Below are positions 7,471 to 16,885 of a DNA stretch of 64,000 nucleotides, piece after piece; within the stretch, counting starts at the first letter, position 1, and every line of letters starts with the position of its first letter. A program made the position numbers and the translations under genes. Under the pieces are notes generated by a model. That model was not told the DNA's origin and searched no databases. It saw only the letters and a list, made by a program, of their open reading frames with translations. The stretch spans positions 1 through 64,000 of the forward strand of contig NZ_RFSK01000012.1 of NCBI RefSeq assembly GCF_009923995.1. Reading direction: 5' to 3'. This DNA is from Janthinobacterium sp. Lineage in GTDB: Bacteria > Pseudomonadota > Gammaproteobacteria > Burkholderiales > Burkholderiaceae_D.

Positions 7471-9422
7471 GCGGCCAGGCCCAGGGCCGGATACGTTTTG
7501 CTGTCCCAGATCTGCAGGTCGGCGCTGGTCGACCCTATACGGCCATCCTCGAACTTCACCTGGGTCTCGATGTATTGCGTTGCCTTGCCCTCATACAGGG
7601 CGGAAATGAGTACCGCATATTTTTCGGCGATGAATTTGCGCCGTACCTTGCGCGTGCGCGTCAGTTCATCGTCATCGGGATCGAGTTCCTTGTGCAGTAC
7701 CAGGAAGCGGTGCACCTGCGTGCGGTCCATCAGCGGGTCGGCCGCCAGTTCCGCGTTCATTTGCTCGATGCAGTCGCGGATCAGGCCATACGTTTCGGCG
7801 CGGGCGGCCAGGTCGGTGTAGCCGGAGTAGGCGATGCCGCGCCGTTCGGACCAGTTGCCCACGGCTTCGATGTCGATGTTGATGAAGGCGCACACCTGGT
7901 CGCGCGCATGGCCGAAGGCCACCACTTCCTTGATGAAGGGGAAGAACTTGAGCTTGTTTTCGATGTAGTTGGGCGCGAAGATGGCGCCGCAATTCATCTT
8001 GCCCACGTCGGCCGCGCGGTCGATGATTTTCAAATGGCCTTCGCCATCGAATACCCCGGCGTCGCCCGTATGGAAATAGCCGTCGCTGTCGATCACTTCG
8101 GCGGTGGCATCGGGGCGCTTGAAGTAGCCGCTCATGGTGGCCGGCGACTTCACCAGCACTTCGCCGTTGTGCGCCAGTTTGACTTCCACGCCCGGCGCGG
8201 GCAAGCCCACGCTGTCGAACTTGATATTGCCGTCCGGTTGCAGGCAGACGTAGGCGCAGGTTTCGGTAGAGCCGTACAGCTGCTTGAGGTTGACGCCGAT
8301 GGAACGGTAGAAGCGGAACAGGTCCGGGCCGATGGCGGCACCGGCCGTGTAGGCGACGCGCACGCGCGTCAGCCCCAGCACGTTTTTCAAGGGACCGTAG
8401 ACGAGGACTTCACCGAGCTTGTAGCTGAGGCGATCGGCCAGCGGCACGGGCTTGCCATCCAAGATCTGCGCGCCGCAGCGCTTGGCCACGTCCATGAAAT
8501 GGCTGAACATGCGGCGCTTGATGCTGCTCGCGTCTTCCATGCGTATCATCACGCTGGTGAGCATGTTCTCGAACACGCGCGGCGGCGCAAAATAGCAGGT
8601 GGGGCCGATTTCGCGCATGTCGATCATCACCGTGTCGCCCGATTCGGGACAGTTGACGGTGAAGCCGGCCACCATGGCCTGCGCCAGCGAAAACAGGCAG
8701 TCGCCTACCCACGCCATGGGCAGGTAGGAGAGGATGTCTTCATCGTCGGTGAGCTTGTCGAAGGCGACGCAGCCTTCGCCGGCGGCCAGCAGCGCCGCGT
8801 GGCTCTGGCACACGCCCTTCGGTTTGCCCGTGGTGCCCGAGGTGTACAGGATGACGGCCGAATCGCTGCCCAGGCCAGCCTCCACGGACGCCTCAAAAAA
8901 GCCGGGGTGTTCGCGGTCGTAGCTGCGGCCCAGTGCCTGCAGGGTGGCGAAGGACAGCAGTTCCGGCTGGCGGTAGTGGCGCATACCCCGCTCGTCGTCA
9001 TAGGCGATGTGGGCCACGTGCGGGTACAGCGCTTTCAGTTCGAGCAGCTTGTCGACCTGCTCCTGGTCTTCGACGATGGCGTACTGGATCTGCGCATCCT
9101 GCAGCACGTAGGCCATGTCGGCGGCCGGCGCGTCCTGGTAGAGCGGCACGGGCACGCCGCCCAGGCTTTGCGCGGCCAGCATGGCCCAGTACAGGCGGGG
9201 ACGGTTATCGCCGATGATGGCTAGGTTCATGCCGCGCTGAAAGCCGATGGCGGCCAGGCCGCAGGCCAGCGCGCGCACCTCCTCGTTGACTTCGGCCCAG
9301 GTCCAGGTCTGCCAGATGCCCAGGTATTTTTCGCGAAAGGCGGGCTTGTCGGATCGTACCGTCCCGTGTTGCAATAAGCGCCGCGGAAAAGTCGGCATTG
9401 CTGCTGTGGTATGTGTCTGCAC
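7467..9422 (-). CDS. AMP-dependent acyl-CoA synthetase (long-chain type)
   Basis: Adenylate-forming CoA ligase, first gene of the Liv operon. I place the start at a GTG at 9422, giving 651 residues beginning MQTHTTAAMPTF. An AGGGAG ribosome binding site lies 6 bases upstream of it. The open frame extends to an ATG at 9503 without such a site. The P-loop VILYTSGTTGKPKG, the motif YGSTET and the hinge YFHTGDAGVF are all intact, so the enzyme should be active. It most resembles the long-chain acyl-CoA synthetase group. Co-transcription with an importer suggests coupled uptake and activation of a carboxylic acid. The exact acid is unknown. Confidence 0.87.
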   Translation of the reverse strand: MQTHTTAAMPTFPRRLLQHGTVRSDKPAFREKYLGIWQTWTWAEVNEEVRALACGLAAIGFQRGMNLAIIGDNRPRLYWAMLAAQSLGGVPVPLYQDAPAADMAYVLQDAQIQYAIVEDQEQVDKLLELKALYPHVAHIAYDDERGMRHYRQPELLSFATLQALGRSYDREHPGFFEASVEAGLGSDSAVILYTSGTTGKPKGVCQSHAALLAAGEGCVAFDKLTDDEDILSYLPMAWVGDCLFSLAQAMVAGFTVNCPESGDTVMIDMREIGPTCYFAPPRVFENMLTSVMIRMEDASSIKRRMFSHFMDVAKRCGAQILDGKPVPLADRLSYKLGEVLVYGPLKNVLGLTRVRVAYTAGAAIGPDLFRFYRSIGVNLKQLYGSTETCAYVCLQPDGNIKFDSVGLPAPGVEVKLAHNGEVLVKSPATMSGYFKRPDATAEVIDSDGYFHTGDAGVFDGEGHLKIIDRAADVGKMNCGAIFAPNYIENKLKFFPFIKEVVAFGHARDQVCAFINIDIEAVGNWSERRGIAYSGYTDLAARAETYGLIRDCIEQMNAELAADPLMDRTQVHRFLVLHKELDPDDDELTRTRKVRRKFIAEKYAVLISALYEGKATQYIETQVKFEDGRIGSTSADLQIWDSKTYPALGLAA

Positions 9423-9563
9423 CAGTGTCTCCCTGTTGCTTGTCTCAGGCCCCACCTCGTTGGATGGCGCTCTGTGTTTTTTATGTGTAAGGCGTTTGTG
9501 CAATGATAGTAGCTTGCGTTAGTTTGCCGAGTTGTCTTTTCGGGGACATTTACCCACTTTTCG

Positions 9564-10277
9564 ATGGTGCATCGCACAATGACCAACCCTGATATCAGTC
9601 TCAAGGATGCCGTGCGCGCGGCCCACTGGGCGCAGCTGCTCGACCCCGTTCAACTGGCGCGGGTCGAGGCGGATGTGTTTGAAACCTTCGTGCCGAAAGG
9701 CGGCTTTGTCTGCCGCAAGGGCGAGCCGGTGGACAACTGGATCGGCGTCATCAGCGGCATGGTGAAAATGAATAATTTTTCCGCCTCGGGCAAGGCCATG
9801 ACCTTCATCGGCGTGCCGCCCGGCAGCTGGTTCGGCGAAGGTTCATTGCTGAAGAATGAAATCCGCAAATACGACACCATGGCCCTGCGCGACACGCGCG
9901 TGGCGCGCCTGCCCGGCGCGACCTTCCACTGGCTGCTGGAAACGAGCCTGCCATTTACGCGCTTCCTGCTGATGCAGCTCAACGAGCGTCTGGGCCAGTT
10001 CATCGGCATGGTGGAAAACGAGCGCCTGCTGGACTTGAACACGCGCGTGGCGCGCTGCCTGGCGTCGATGTTCAACTCGCACCTGTACCCGGGCGTGGAC
10101 ACGCTGGTGCAGCTGTCGCAGGAAGAAATCGGCCTGCTGTCCGGCTCTTCGCGCCAGCGCGCCAACCAGGCCTTGCAGGTGCTGGAAAAAAAGGGCTTGC
10201 TGCGCCTCGATTACGGCGGCATCCGCGTGCTGGACCTCGATGGCTTGCGCCGCTATGAAGCCGATGATGGCGAATGA
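9564..10277 (+). CDS. Crp/Fnr family transcriptional regulator
   Basis: Regulator of 237 residues with an N-terminal cyclic-nucleotide-binding-type beta barrel (GVPPGSWFGEGSLL near residue 90) and a C-terminal winged helix-turn-helix (LSQEEIGLLSGSSRQRANQALQVLEKKG, near 190-217). It lacks the N-terminal cysteine cluster of FNR, so it is unlikely to sense oxygen through an iron-sulfur cluster. It is divergent from the acyl-CoA synthetase/Liv operon across about 140 bases and is the obvious candidate regulator of that operon. A second ATG at 9579 is an equally plausible start, as neither has a good ribosome binding site. Confidence 0.88.
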   Translation: MVHRTMTNPDISLKDAVRAAHWAQLLDPVQLARVEADVFETFVPKGGFVCRKGEPVDNWIGVISGMVKMNNFSASGKAMTFIGVPPGSWFGEGSLLKNEIRKYDTMALRDTRVARLPGATFHWLLETSLPFTRFLLMQLNERLGQFIGMVENERLLDLNTRVARCLASMFNSHLYPGVDTLVQLSQEEIGLLSGSSRQRANQALQVLEKKGLLRLDYGGIRVLDLDGLRRYEADDGE

Positions 10278-10360
10278 GGCCGCGCCGCCGGAACGCCCTG
10301 CAAGCGCCGGGCTAATCGCGGTATCATAGGCGCTTCCCAGCACCGCACCTTTTCGCCGCC

Positions 10361-12172
10361 ATGCAGACATCCGTTCAGAGTACCCCCGCCTCCCGTTTGA
10401 CCGAGCTGCGCGCCGCCATGCGCGCGCAGCGGATCGATGCGCTGATCGTGCCTTCGGCCGACCCGCACCTGTCCGAATACCTGCCGGCGCGCTGGCAGGG
10501 CCGCGAGTGGCTGTCGGGCTTTACGGGTTCCGTCGGCACCCTGGTCGTCACGCAGGATTTTGCCGGCGTGTGGACCGATGGCCGCTACTGGGAGCAGGCG
10601 GAAGACGAACTGGCCGGCAGCGGCATCGTGCTGAAGAAAATCCCGTCCGGCGCCAGCGTGCTGTATATCGACTGGCTGGGCGAGACCATGCAGCCGGGGC
10701 AGACGGTGGCCGTCGACGGCGCCGTGCTGGGCCTGGCCAATGCGCGCCTGCTGCAGCAGGCGCTGGGCGCGCAAGTGACCTTGCGCACGGATACCGACGT
10801 GCTGCACGCCGTGTGGCCGGACCGTCCGGCCATGCCGGCCGCACCCGTGTACGAGCACGCGGCCGCGTATCCGGCCCTGTCGCGCACGCAGAAACTGGCG
10901 GCCCTGCGCGCCAGCATGGCGGGTCACGGCGCCAGCCACCACGTGATTTCCACGCTCGACGACATCGCATATCTGTTCAACCTGCGTGGCGCCGACGTGC
11001 ATTACAACCCCGTTTTCCTCGCGCATGCGCTGGTGGGGCCAGAGCGCACTACCTTATTCGTCGCCGACGGCAAAGTGCCTGCGGCCCTGCGCGCCACCCT
11101 GGAAGAACAGGGCGTGGACGTGGCCGCGTATGACCGCGCGGCCGCCGCGCTGGCCGCCTTGCCGGCCGGCGCCACCCTGCTGCTCGACCCGCGTCGCATC
11201 ACCTATGGCACGCGCCAGGCCGTGGTTGACGGCGTGCGCGTGGTGGAAGCCATCAATCCCACCACGTTTGCCAAGTCGCGCAAGACGGACAGCGAAGCGG
11301 CCCACGTGCGCGCCGCCATGGAGCAGGATGGCGCCGCCCTGTGCGAATTTTTCAGCTGGCTCGATGCCACCCTGGCCGACCCGCAGCGGGCACCGCTGAC
11401 GGAAATCGGCGTCGACGAGCACCTGACGGCCGCCCGCGCGCGCCGCAGCGGCTTTGTCAGTCCCAGTTTCGGCACCATCGCCGGCTTCAATGCGCATGGC
11501 GCCATCATGCATTACCACGCCCATGCAGGCAGCGAGGCGACCATCGAGGGCGACGGCCTGCTGCTGATCGATTCCGGCGGCCAGTACCTGGGCGGCACCA
11601 CGGACATCACGCGCGTGGTCCCCGTCGGCAGCATCACGGCGGAACACCGGCGCGACTTCACCCTCGTCCTGCGCAGCATGATCGCCCTGTCGCGCGCGCA
11701 GTTCCCGCGCGGCGTGAAGTCGCCCATGCTGGACTCGATCGCCCGCGCGCCCCTGTGGGCAGAGGGCATCGACTTTGGCCATGGCACGGGCCACGGCGTG
11801 GGCTTCTTCCTCAACGTCCACGAAGGTCCGCAGTCGATTTCGCAGTCCGCCATGCCGGAGCCGCAGACGGCCATGGAGCCGGGCATGATCACTTCCGTCG
11901 AGCCGGGCATCTACCGTCCGGGCCAGTGGGGCATCCGCATTGAGAACCTGGTGCTGAATGTATCGGCCGAAACGACGCCATTCGGAGAATTTCTGCGCTT
12001 CGAGACCTTGACCCTGTGCCCGATCGACACGCGCTGCGTGGAGCGCAGCCTGCTGCGCGACGACGAGGCGGCCTGGCTGAACGACTATCACGCCACTGTG
12101 CGCGCGCGCCTGGCGCCGCTGCTCTCCGGCGACGCGCTGGCGTGGCTGGAACAGCGCACGGGAGCCATCTGA
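10361..12172 (+). CDS. pepP: Xaa-Pro aminopeptidase (M24B family)
   Basis: Cytosolic metallo-aminopeptidase that removes N-terminal residues preceding proline (603 residues). The layout matches the long form: two creatinase-N domains, then a C-terminal pita-bread domain. Metal and catalytic residues are visible in DSGGQYLGGTTDITR, GHGTGHGVG and SVEPGIYRPGQWGIRIEN. The length resembles eukaryotic-type XPNPEP1 rather than E. coli PepP (441), so the gene symbol is approximate. It heads a tight plus-strand operon. Its TGA overlaps the ATG of the next gene by one base. Confidence 0.9.
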   Translation: MQTSVQSTPASRLTELRAAMRAQRIDALIVPSADPHLSEYLPARWQGREWLSGFTGSVGTLVVTQDFAGVWTDGRYWEQAEDELAGSGIVLKKIPSGASVLYIDWLGETMQPGQTVAVDGAVLGLANARLLQQALGAQVTLRTDTDVLHAVWPDRPAMPAAPVYEHAAAYPALSRTQKLAALRASMAGHGASHHVISTLDDIAYLFNLRGADVHYNPVFLAHALVGPERTTLFVADGKVPAALRATLEEQGVDVAAYDRAAAALAALPAGATLLLDPRRITYGTRQAVVDGVRVVEAINPTTFAKSRKTDSEAAHVRAAMEQDGAALCEFFSWLDATLADPQRAPLTEIGVDEHLTAARARRSGFVSPSFGTIAGFNAHGAIMHYHAHAGSEATIEGDGLLLIDSGGQYLGGTTDITRVVPVGSITAEHRRDFTLVLRSMIALSRAQFPRGVKSPMLDSIARAPLWAEGIDFGHGTGHGVGFFLNVHEGPQSISQSAMPEPQTAMEPGMITSVEPGIYRPGQWGIRIENLVLNVSAETTPFGEFLRFETLTLCPIDTRCVERSLLRDDEAAWLNDYHATVRARLAPLLSGDALAWLEQRTGAI

Positions 12173-12426
12173 TGCGCTCGACCCGCGCTACCTCCGCCAT
12201 CGAGCGCCTCAAGGAACGCACCGGCAACCGCCTGTACACGATGGCGCGCACGGGCGATGAACTGTTCTTCCTCACGGAAGGTCCCGGTTTGCCGCCTCTG
12301 TGCCCGCCGCTGGAGCTGGACGCCTTTGTCGCGTTCGTGAGCGGCCTGGGGCCGCAAAAGGCGCGCCGCGTCAGCAAGCTCGATGTGGCGTTTGAAAAGC
12401 AGCTGACGAAAAAGCCCCAGGACTAA
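12172..12426 (+). CDS. Small conserved-looking protein of unknown function
   Basis: Protein of 84 residues beginning MRSTRATSAIERL. I do not recognise a family. It is soluble, basic at both ends, with a Pro-rich middle (EGPGLPPLCPPLE). The start is supported by a one-base overlap with the stop of the upstream aminopeptidase gene. Its stop is followed immediately by the ATG of the mgtC-like gene, so it is almost certainly translated as part of this operon. Confidence 0.75.
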   Translation: MRSTRATSAIERLKERTGNRLYTMARTGDELFFLTEGPGLPPLCPPLELDAFVAFVSGLGPQKARRVSKLDVAFEKQLTKKPQD

Positions 12427-13167
12427 ATGCCGACCATCGACTTCCTGCGCGCCTACTGGTCGCCGTCCGAGCTGGCGACGAATGGCGTGATCCTGCTGAA
12501 CCTGCTGGGCGCGCTGCTGCTGGGGCTCTTGGTGGGTTACGAGCGCTCGTACCATGGGCGCGCGGCCGGCATGCGTACCTACAGCCTTGTCTGCATGGCC
12601 TCGGCCGCCCTGACGGTGCTGGGCGGTTATCCCGAATTCTGGTACGGCGGCCACGGCGCCGTCGTCGGCGGCGACCCTACGCGCATCGTGCAGGGCATCG
12701 TCACCGGGGTCGGCTTCCTCGGCGCCGGCGTCATCATGCGCGAGGGGTTCAACATCAGCGGCTTGACGACGGCCGCCTCGATCTGGGCCTCTTCCGTGAT
12801 CGGCATCATGGTGGGCATCGGCTTCTATCTGTCGGCCATGGGCCTGGCCTTCCTGTGCGCGATGGCGATGATTTTTCTGTCAAAATTGGAAAACTGGCTG
12901 CCATCGCGCCACGCCGTGGCCATCACCATGCGTTTCAAGCGCGACTTCATCCCCCGTGAAGATGCGCTGCGGCGCATGGCGGCCAAGCGCGGCTACGATA
13001 TCGCCAGCGGTTCGCTGACCATCGGCAGCACGGACGGCATGCAGGAATGGCGCTTCGTCGCCATCGCACACGGCAAGAACACGGGCGCCAGCCTGTCGGC
13101 CATGTCGGCCGAACTGGCCGCCTTCGACGGCATCGCCGGCTTCCAGCTGTCGCATGCCCGCAATTAA
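12427..13167 (+). CDS. MgtC/SapB family membrane protein
   Basis: Inner-membrane protein of 246 residues. The N-terminal half is the MgtC/SapB domain: LLGLLVGYERSYHGRAAGMRTY near residues 35-56, then IVQGIVTGVGFLGAGVIM and GLTTAASIWASS, with four to five membrane helices. The C-terminal half is a cytoplasmic ACT-like domain. MgtC proteins are linked to survival in low magnesium and to regulation of the F-ATPase, but many homologues have other or unknown roles. No magnesium-responsive leader is present, because the gene starts directly after the preceding stop. Confidence 0.88.
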   Translation: MPTIDFLRAYWSPSELATNGVILLNLLGALLLGLLVGYERSYHGRAAGMRTYSLVCMASAALTVLGGYPEFWYGGHGAVVGGDPTRIVQGIVTGVGFLGAGVIMREGFNISGLTTAASIWASSVIGIMVGIGFYLSAMGLAFLCAMAMIFLSKLENWLPSRHAVAITMRFKRDFIPREDALRRMAAKRGYDIASGSLTIGSTDGMQEWRFVAIAHGKNTGASLSAMSAELAAFDGIAGFQLSHARN

Positions 13168-13182
13168 CCGGACGTCAACAGA

Positions 13183-13770
13183 ATGAACATGGATGCACAG
13201 GCCCAAGACGTACTCGATTTCTGGTTTCTGCCGCCGGATCATCCCGGCCATGGCCAGGCGCGCGCGGAGTGGTTCCGCAAGGACGACGCTTTCGACGCGC
13301 AGATACGCGAGCGCTTCGGCGCGCTGATCGATGCCGCCATCGCTGGCGGCTTGCGCGCATGGGAGGCGACGCCGCCTGGCGCGCTGGCGCGCATCATCGT
13401 GCTCGATCAATTCACGCGCAATGTGTATCGCGGCACGCCGCGCGCGTTTGCCGGCGACAGCCAGGCGCTGGCGCTGGCCGTGTCCATGACGGAGCAAGGT
13501 CTTGACCGGCAACTGCCGCCGATGCTGCGCGCTTTCGTGTACCTGCCGTTCGAGCACGCGGAAGACCTGGCCATGCAGGCGCGCGCCGTCGAGCTGTTCC
13601 AGCTGCTGTCGCAGGCGCAGCCCGGTTTCGAGAGCATGCTCGACTACGCGCAGCGCCACCAGGAAGTGATCGCTCGCTTCGGCCGCTTCCCCCACCGTAA
13701 CGCCATCCTGGGCCGCGCTTCCTCGCCACAAGAGGTGGAATTCCTGCGCCAGCCGGGTTCGAGTTTCTAG
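13183..13770 (+). CDS. DUF924 family protein
   Basis: Soluble helical protein of 195 residues. It carries the family hallmarks VLDFWF at the start, IIVLDQFTRNVYRG near residue 69, FVYLPFEHAED near 118 and HRNAILGR near 170. DUF924 proteins fold like tetratricopeptide-type helical repeats and have no established activity. The gene is 15 bases after the mgtC-like gene and 9 before the next, consistent with an operon. Confidence 0.88.
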   Translation: MNMDAQAQDVLDFWFLPPDHPGHGQARAEWFRKDDAFDAQIRERFGALIDAAIAGGLRAWEATPPGALARIIVLDQFTRNVYRGTPRAFAGDSQALALAVSMTEQGLDRQLPPMLRAFVYLPFEHAEDLAMQARAVELFQLLSQAQPGFESMLDYAQRHQEVIARFGRFPHRNAILGRASSPQEVEFLRQPGSSF

Positions 13771-13779
13771 CGCACCGCC

Positions 13780-14622
13780 ATGCATCTGACCTTGAATATC
13801 ATCGGCGCCGGCCACGTGGGCCGCGTACTGGGACGCCTGTTCGCGCAGCTGGACGGCACGAACGGTGGCCGCATCCTGGTGCAGGACGTGCTGACGCGCT
13901 CGATGGCGTCGGCGCGCTCGGCCGTGGACTTCATCGGCGCCGGCACCCCCGTCGACAGCTATGCGGCCTTGCGCCATGCCGACGTCACCATGCTGGCCGT
14001 CTCCGATGACCAGATCGGCCCGGCCTGCGCGGCGCTGGTGGCCGAAGGACGCCAGGCGGGCGCCATCGTCTTCCACTGCAGCGGCGCGCTGGCGTCGAAC
14101 GTGCTGCTGGCGGCCACGCAGGCGGGCGCCTCGGTGGCCAGTGCGCATCCGATCCGCAGCTTTGCCGACCCGGCCCAGGTGGCGGCCACGTTCGACGGCA
14201 CCTTTTGCGGCATCGAAGGTGATCCGCTGGCGCTGGCCTTCCTGACACCAGCCTTGATCGCCATCGGCGCGCGCCCCGTGCCCATCGACCCGGCCGCCAA
14301 GACCCTGTATCACGCGGCGGCCGTGTTCGCCAGCAATTACCTGGTGACGGTGCTCGATGCGGCCCTGCGCGCCTACCAGGCGGCGGGCATTCCCGAGCCC
14401 GTGGCGCGCCAGTTGGCCCAGCCGCTGGTGACGGAAGCGGCGGCGAACGTGTTTCGCCTGGGCGCCGCGCCGGCCTTGAGTGGTCCCATCGCGCGCGGCG
14501 ATGATGCTACCGTGCAACGCCAGTTGCAGGCGGTGCAGCAGTGGGATGCCGCCACGGGTGAACTCTACCGTGCCCTGGTGGCGCCCACGCAGGAGCTGGC
14601 CCGCCGCAAGCGCGGGCAATAA
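13780..14622 (+). CDS. Rossmann-fold DUF2520 protein
   Basis: Protein of 280 residues with an N-terminal NAD(P)-binding Rossmann motif (IIGAGHVGRVLGRLF at residues 7-21) and a C-terminal helical domain typical of DUF2520. The architecture resembles 6-phosphogluconate or F420-dependent dehydrogenases (SAHPIRSF near residue 125 and AAVFASNYLV near 185). A reductase or dehydrogenase activity is likely, but the substrate is unknown. It is the last gene of the plus-strand operon and converges with the diguanylate cyclase gene across 6 bases. Confidence 0.85.
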   Translation: MHLTLNIIGAGHVGRVLGRLFAQLDGTNGGRILVQDVLTRSMASARSAVDFIGAGTPVDSYAALRHADVTMLAVSDDQIGPACAALVAEGRQAGAIVFHCSGALASNVLLAATQAGASVASAHPIRSFADPAQVAATFDGTFCGIEGDPLALAFLTPALIAIGARPVPIDPAAKTLYHAAAVFASNYLVTVLDAALRAYQAAGIPEPVARQLAQPLVTEAAANVFRLGAAPALSGPIARGDDATVQRQLQAVQQWDAATGELYRALVAPTQELARRKRGQ

Positions 14623-14628
14623 GCCCGC

Positions 14629-16083
14629 TCAGCCGGCATACACGCCGTTGCGGCCGCCTTGTTTCGCCTGGTACAGGGCGCTGTCGGCGCGGGAAAAGAA
14701 CGCCGATTCGCTTTCGTCGGGCCGGTATTCGGCCACGCCCAGGCTGATCGTCACGGGCAGCTGCGGCTCGGGCAAGCCGAAATCGTGGCGTTCGACGGCA
14801 TTGCGCAGGTTGTCCGCCACTTCCACGGCCTGCGCCAGGCTGCAGTTGTTCAGCAGCACGAGGTATTCCTCGCCGCCCCAGCGCGTGACGACGTCGCTCT
14901 CGCGCACGGTGGCGCGCGCCACGTCGGCCACGCCGCAAATGACCTTGTCGCCCCACAGATGGCCGTGGGTATCGTTCACGCGCTTGAAGAAATCGATGTC
15001 GAAGAGGATGGCCGACATGGGCTGCGCATTGCGTTTGGACAATAACATGGCGCGCTGGAACAGCAGTTCCAGCGATTGGCGGTTCAACAGGCCCGTCAGC
15101 GCATCCGTCGAGGCGATGCGCTCGATGCGGCGCTGGTAGCGGTTCACCGTCAGCAGGGTCAGCAGCAGCACCAGCAGGGTGACGCCGAAGCTGATGGCCA
15201 GGTTCAGGATGAACACGCCCTGCAGCGACTTGACCTCGTCGCTGACGTTCTGTTCGACGACGAGGTACCAGCCCAGCTCGGGAATGAAACGCGAGTTGAC
15301 GAGGATTTGCGCGCGCCCCAGCTGGTAGGACAGATGCGTCGGCTCGCTTCGGTGGTTGACGATCTGGTCGGCGATGGCATTGACGCCAGGCAACTGATGG
15401 ATGTTGCCGTGACCGTTGCGCATGGTCTTGCCCGATAGCACCAGGGTACCGGCGGCATCGACAAAATAAATGTTGCGGTGGAAACGCGCCTGGTAGCGGT
15501 CGATGATGCGGCTCATGGTGTCCAGGGTCAGGCCGATGCCCGTGGCGCCGATGAACTGGCCGTCGTAGTCGACCACGCGGTGGTTGATGAAAATGGTCAT
15601 GCTGTCGCGGTTGGCCATGTCCACGTCGACATTCGTTTCGTAGTCGCTGTTTTCCATGGCGCGCACGCGGTAGTACCAGATGTCGCGCGTCGCCTCCGGG
15701 CTGACGGACTTCAGCGTGCCTTCCGCGTAATAATATTTGCCGCTCTTGTCCGAGACGAGAAAGCTGGTGATGGCGCCATATTTCTTCTTCACTTCGGCCA
15801 GGTAGCGCACGATCTGCGCCGGGTTGCTTTCGCCGGCGAGTATCCAGTCGCGCACGAAGGTGTCGTGCGCCATCAGCGAGGAGATGAAGACGGGACGCAG
15901 CATGTCCTTCTGGATCTCGGAATAGATGTTGTCGCCCGTCAGGGGCAAGGTCTGGTCGGCGATGCCGTGCTCGATGGCCTTGCGCGACGCCAGGTAGCTG
16001 GCCAGGCTGGTGGCCATGAAGCCCGCCCCGAGGATCAGGGTCAGGAGTATTAGCAGGCGGTACTTGATCGACAGAAGACGCAT
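14629..16083 (-). CDS. Membrane diguanylate cyclase with periplasmic dCache-type sensor
   Basis: Predicted synthase of cyclic di-GMP (484 residues). Order of parts: a cytoplasmic N-terminus, TM helix at about residues 8-30, a large periplasmic PDC/Cache-like region, a second TM helix, and a C-terminal GGDEF domain with the active-site motif GGEEY. An RxxD inhibitory site (RESD) lies five residues before GGEEY, so product inhibition is expected. I set the start at 16083 (MRLLSIKY). The open frame reaches 16425, but the extra part looks non-coding and would put unrelated sequence before the first membrane helix. The ribosome binding site is weak. The ligand is unknown. Confidence 0.9.
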   Translation of the reverse strand: MRLLSIKYRLLILLTLILGAGFMATSLASYLASRKAIEHGIADQTLPLTGDNIYSEIQKDMLRPVFISSLMAHDTFVRDWILAGESNPAQIVRYLAEVKKKYGAITSFLVSDKSGKYYYAEGTLKSVSPEATRDIWYYRVRAMENSDYETNVDVDMANRDSMTIFINHRVVDYDGQFIGATGIGLTLDTMSRIIDRYQARFHRNIYFVDAAGTLVLSGKTMRNGHGNIHQLPGVNAIADQIVNHRSEPTHLSYQLGRAQILVNSRFIPELGWYLVVEQNVSDEVKSLQGVFILNLAISFGVTLLVLLLTLLTVNRYQRRIERIASTDALTGLLNRQSLELLFQRAMLLSKRNAQPMSAILFDIDFFKRVNDTHGHLWGDKVICGVADVARATVRESDVVTRWGGEEYLVLLNNCSLAQAVEVADNLRNAVERHDFGLPEPQLPVTISLGVAEYRPDESESAFFSRADSALYQAKQGGRNGVYAG

Positions 16084-16381
16084 GGGGAAGAGGGTTGGCG
16101 GGCCAGGGGCGCGCGGATCCTGGCCCAGGCCGCCAAGCCGGGGACAATCTCTGCGCAAGCCAAAAGTATGCAGCAGGGTTGATATTGATGCAATGATAAC
16201 TAGCTTTCCTGGCAATTTATGCTGGCGGACGCGACAAGATAACCACGACTTACCAAATAACAGCGCCGATTTGTCGACAAAGATGCAAATTAGCAATAAG
16301 ATTTGACGAGGGGAATCATGGCGCATCCCCCTGTCTTGCTGCCCGTTTCCGGCGCAGGACGCCACGCGCAAGGAGTGTTGC

Positions 16382-16744
16382 ATGTTATTTTTAAAGAGTA
16401 CGTCCGTCAGCAAGGCGCCCGGCATCTATGAAGTCGATATCGCCGCCAAGCCACCCGGCAAGACCTTCGGCGTGTTCCTCGCCACCGACCCCGACCACCC
16501 GCCGCATGCCTTGCTGGGCCAGCTGAAGGCGCTCGGCTACGAGAACACCTACAGCTCGCCGTATCTGCACAAGGACCAGGGCAAGGTGCTGGACCTGCAT
16601 TTCCAGAAAGACGGCACGGATATCTTCAAGGGCTGGAAGACGGACGAATGCACGCACAACCTGGCGGCCATCACGGCCCTGTTCCAGGAGCACGGCATTG
16701 CCATCGCCCCGCGCGTCATGTCGATGGCCGAAGCCTACGCCTGA
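16382..16744 (+). CDS. Hypothetical protein, 120 residues
   Basis: Family not recognised. Small soluble protein with an AAGGAG ribosome binding site 7 bases before the ATG. Sequence shows a Pro-rich PDHPPHALLGQL stretch and a C-terminal helix. It has no signal peptide or membrane segment. It is divergent from the diguanylate cyclase. The 298 bases between them hold a TTTGTCGACAAA palindrome (16270-16281) but no other clear signal. It is followed by a copy of an intergenic repeat. Confidence 0.7.
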   Translation: MLFLKSTSVSKAPGIYEVDIAAKPPGKTFGVFLATDPDHPPHALLGQLKALGYENTYSSPYLHKDQGKVLDLHFQKDGTDIFKGWKTDECTHNLAAITALFQEHGIAIAPRVMSMAEAYA

Positions 16745-16764
16745 GCGCCGATCACAACCTGCTG

Positions 16765-16866
16765 CGCGTCGGCATAGGCGGCCGGCGATGCTCGCCGCCT
16801 CGGCGGCCCCGTCAAAGCACGGTTGTGCTTCTCAGCCACCTCTCCCTTGCGCACGCTACGGTGGTA
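16765..16866. repeat. Intergenic repeat family B, copy 1 (divergent)
   Basis: A stretch after the 120-residue gene shares blocks such as GCGATGCTC, GCACGGTTGTGCTTCTCAGCCAC and CGCTACGGT with copies at 18281-18384 and 46278-46371. This copy is the most divergent of the three. It lies between convergent genes. Confidence 0.55.
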
Positions 16867-16885
16867 TTTGGCGTTTCAAGCAGCG

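Noticed and set aside
16270-16281. TTTGTCGACAAA palindrome as operator
   Set aside because: Perfect but only 12 bp with no matching regulator or promoter elements.
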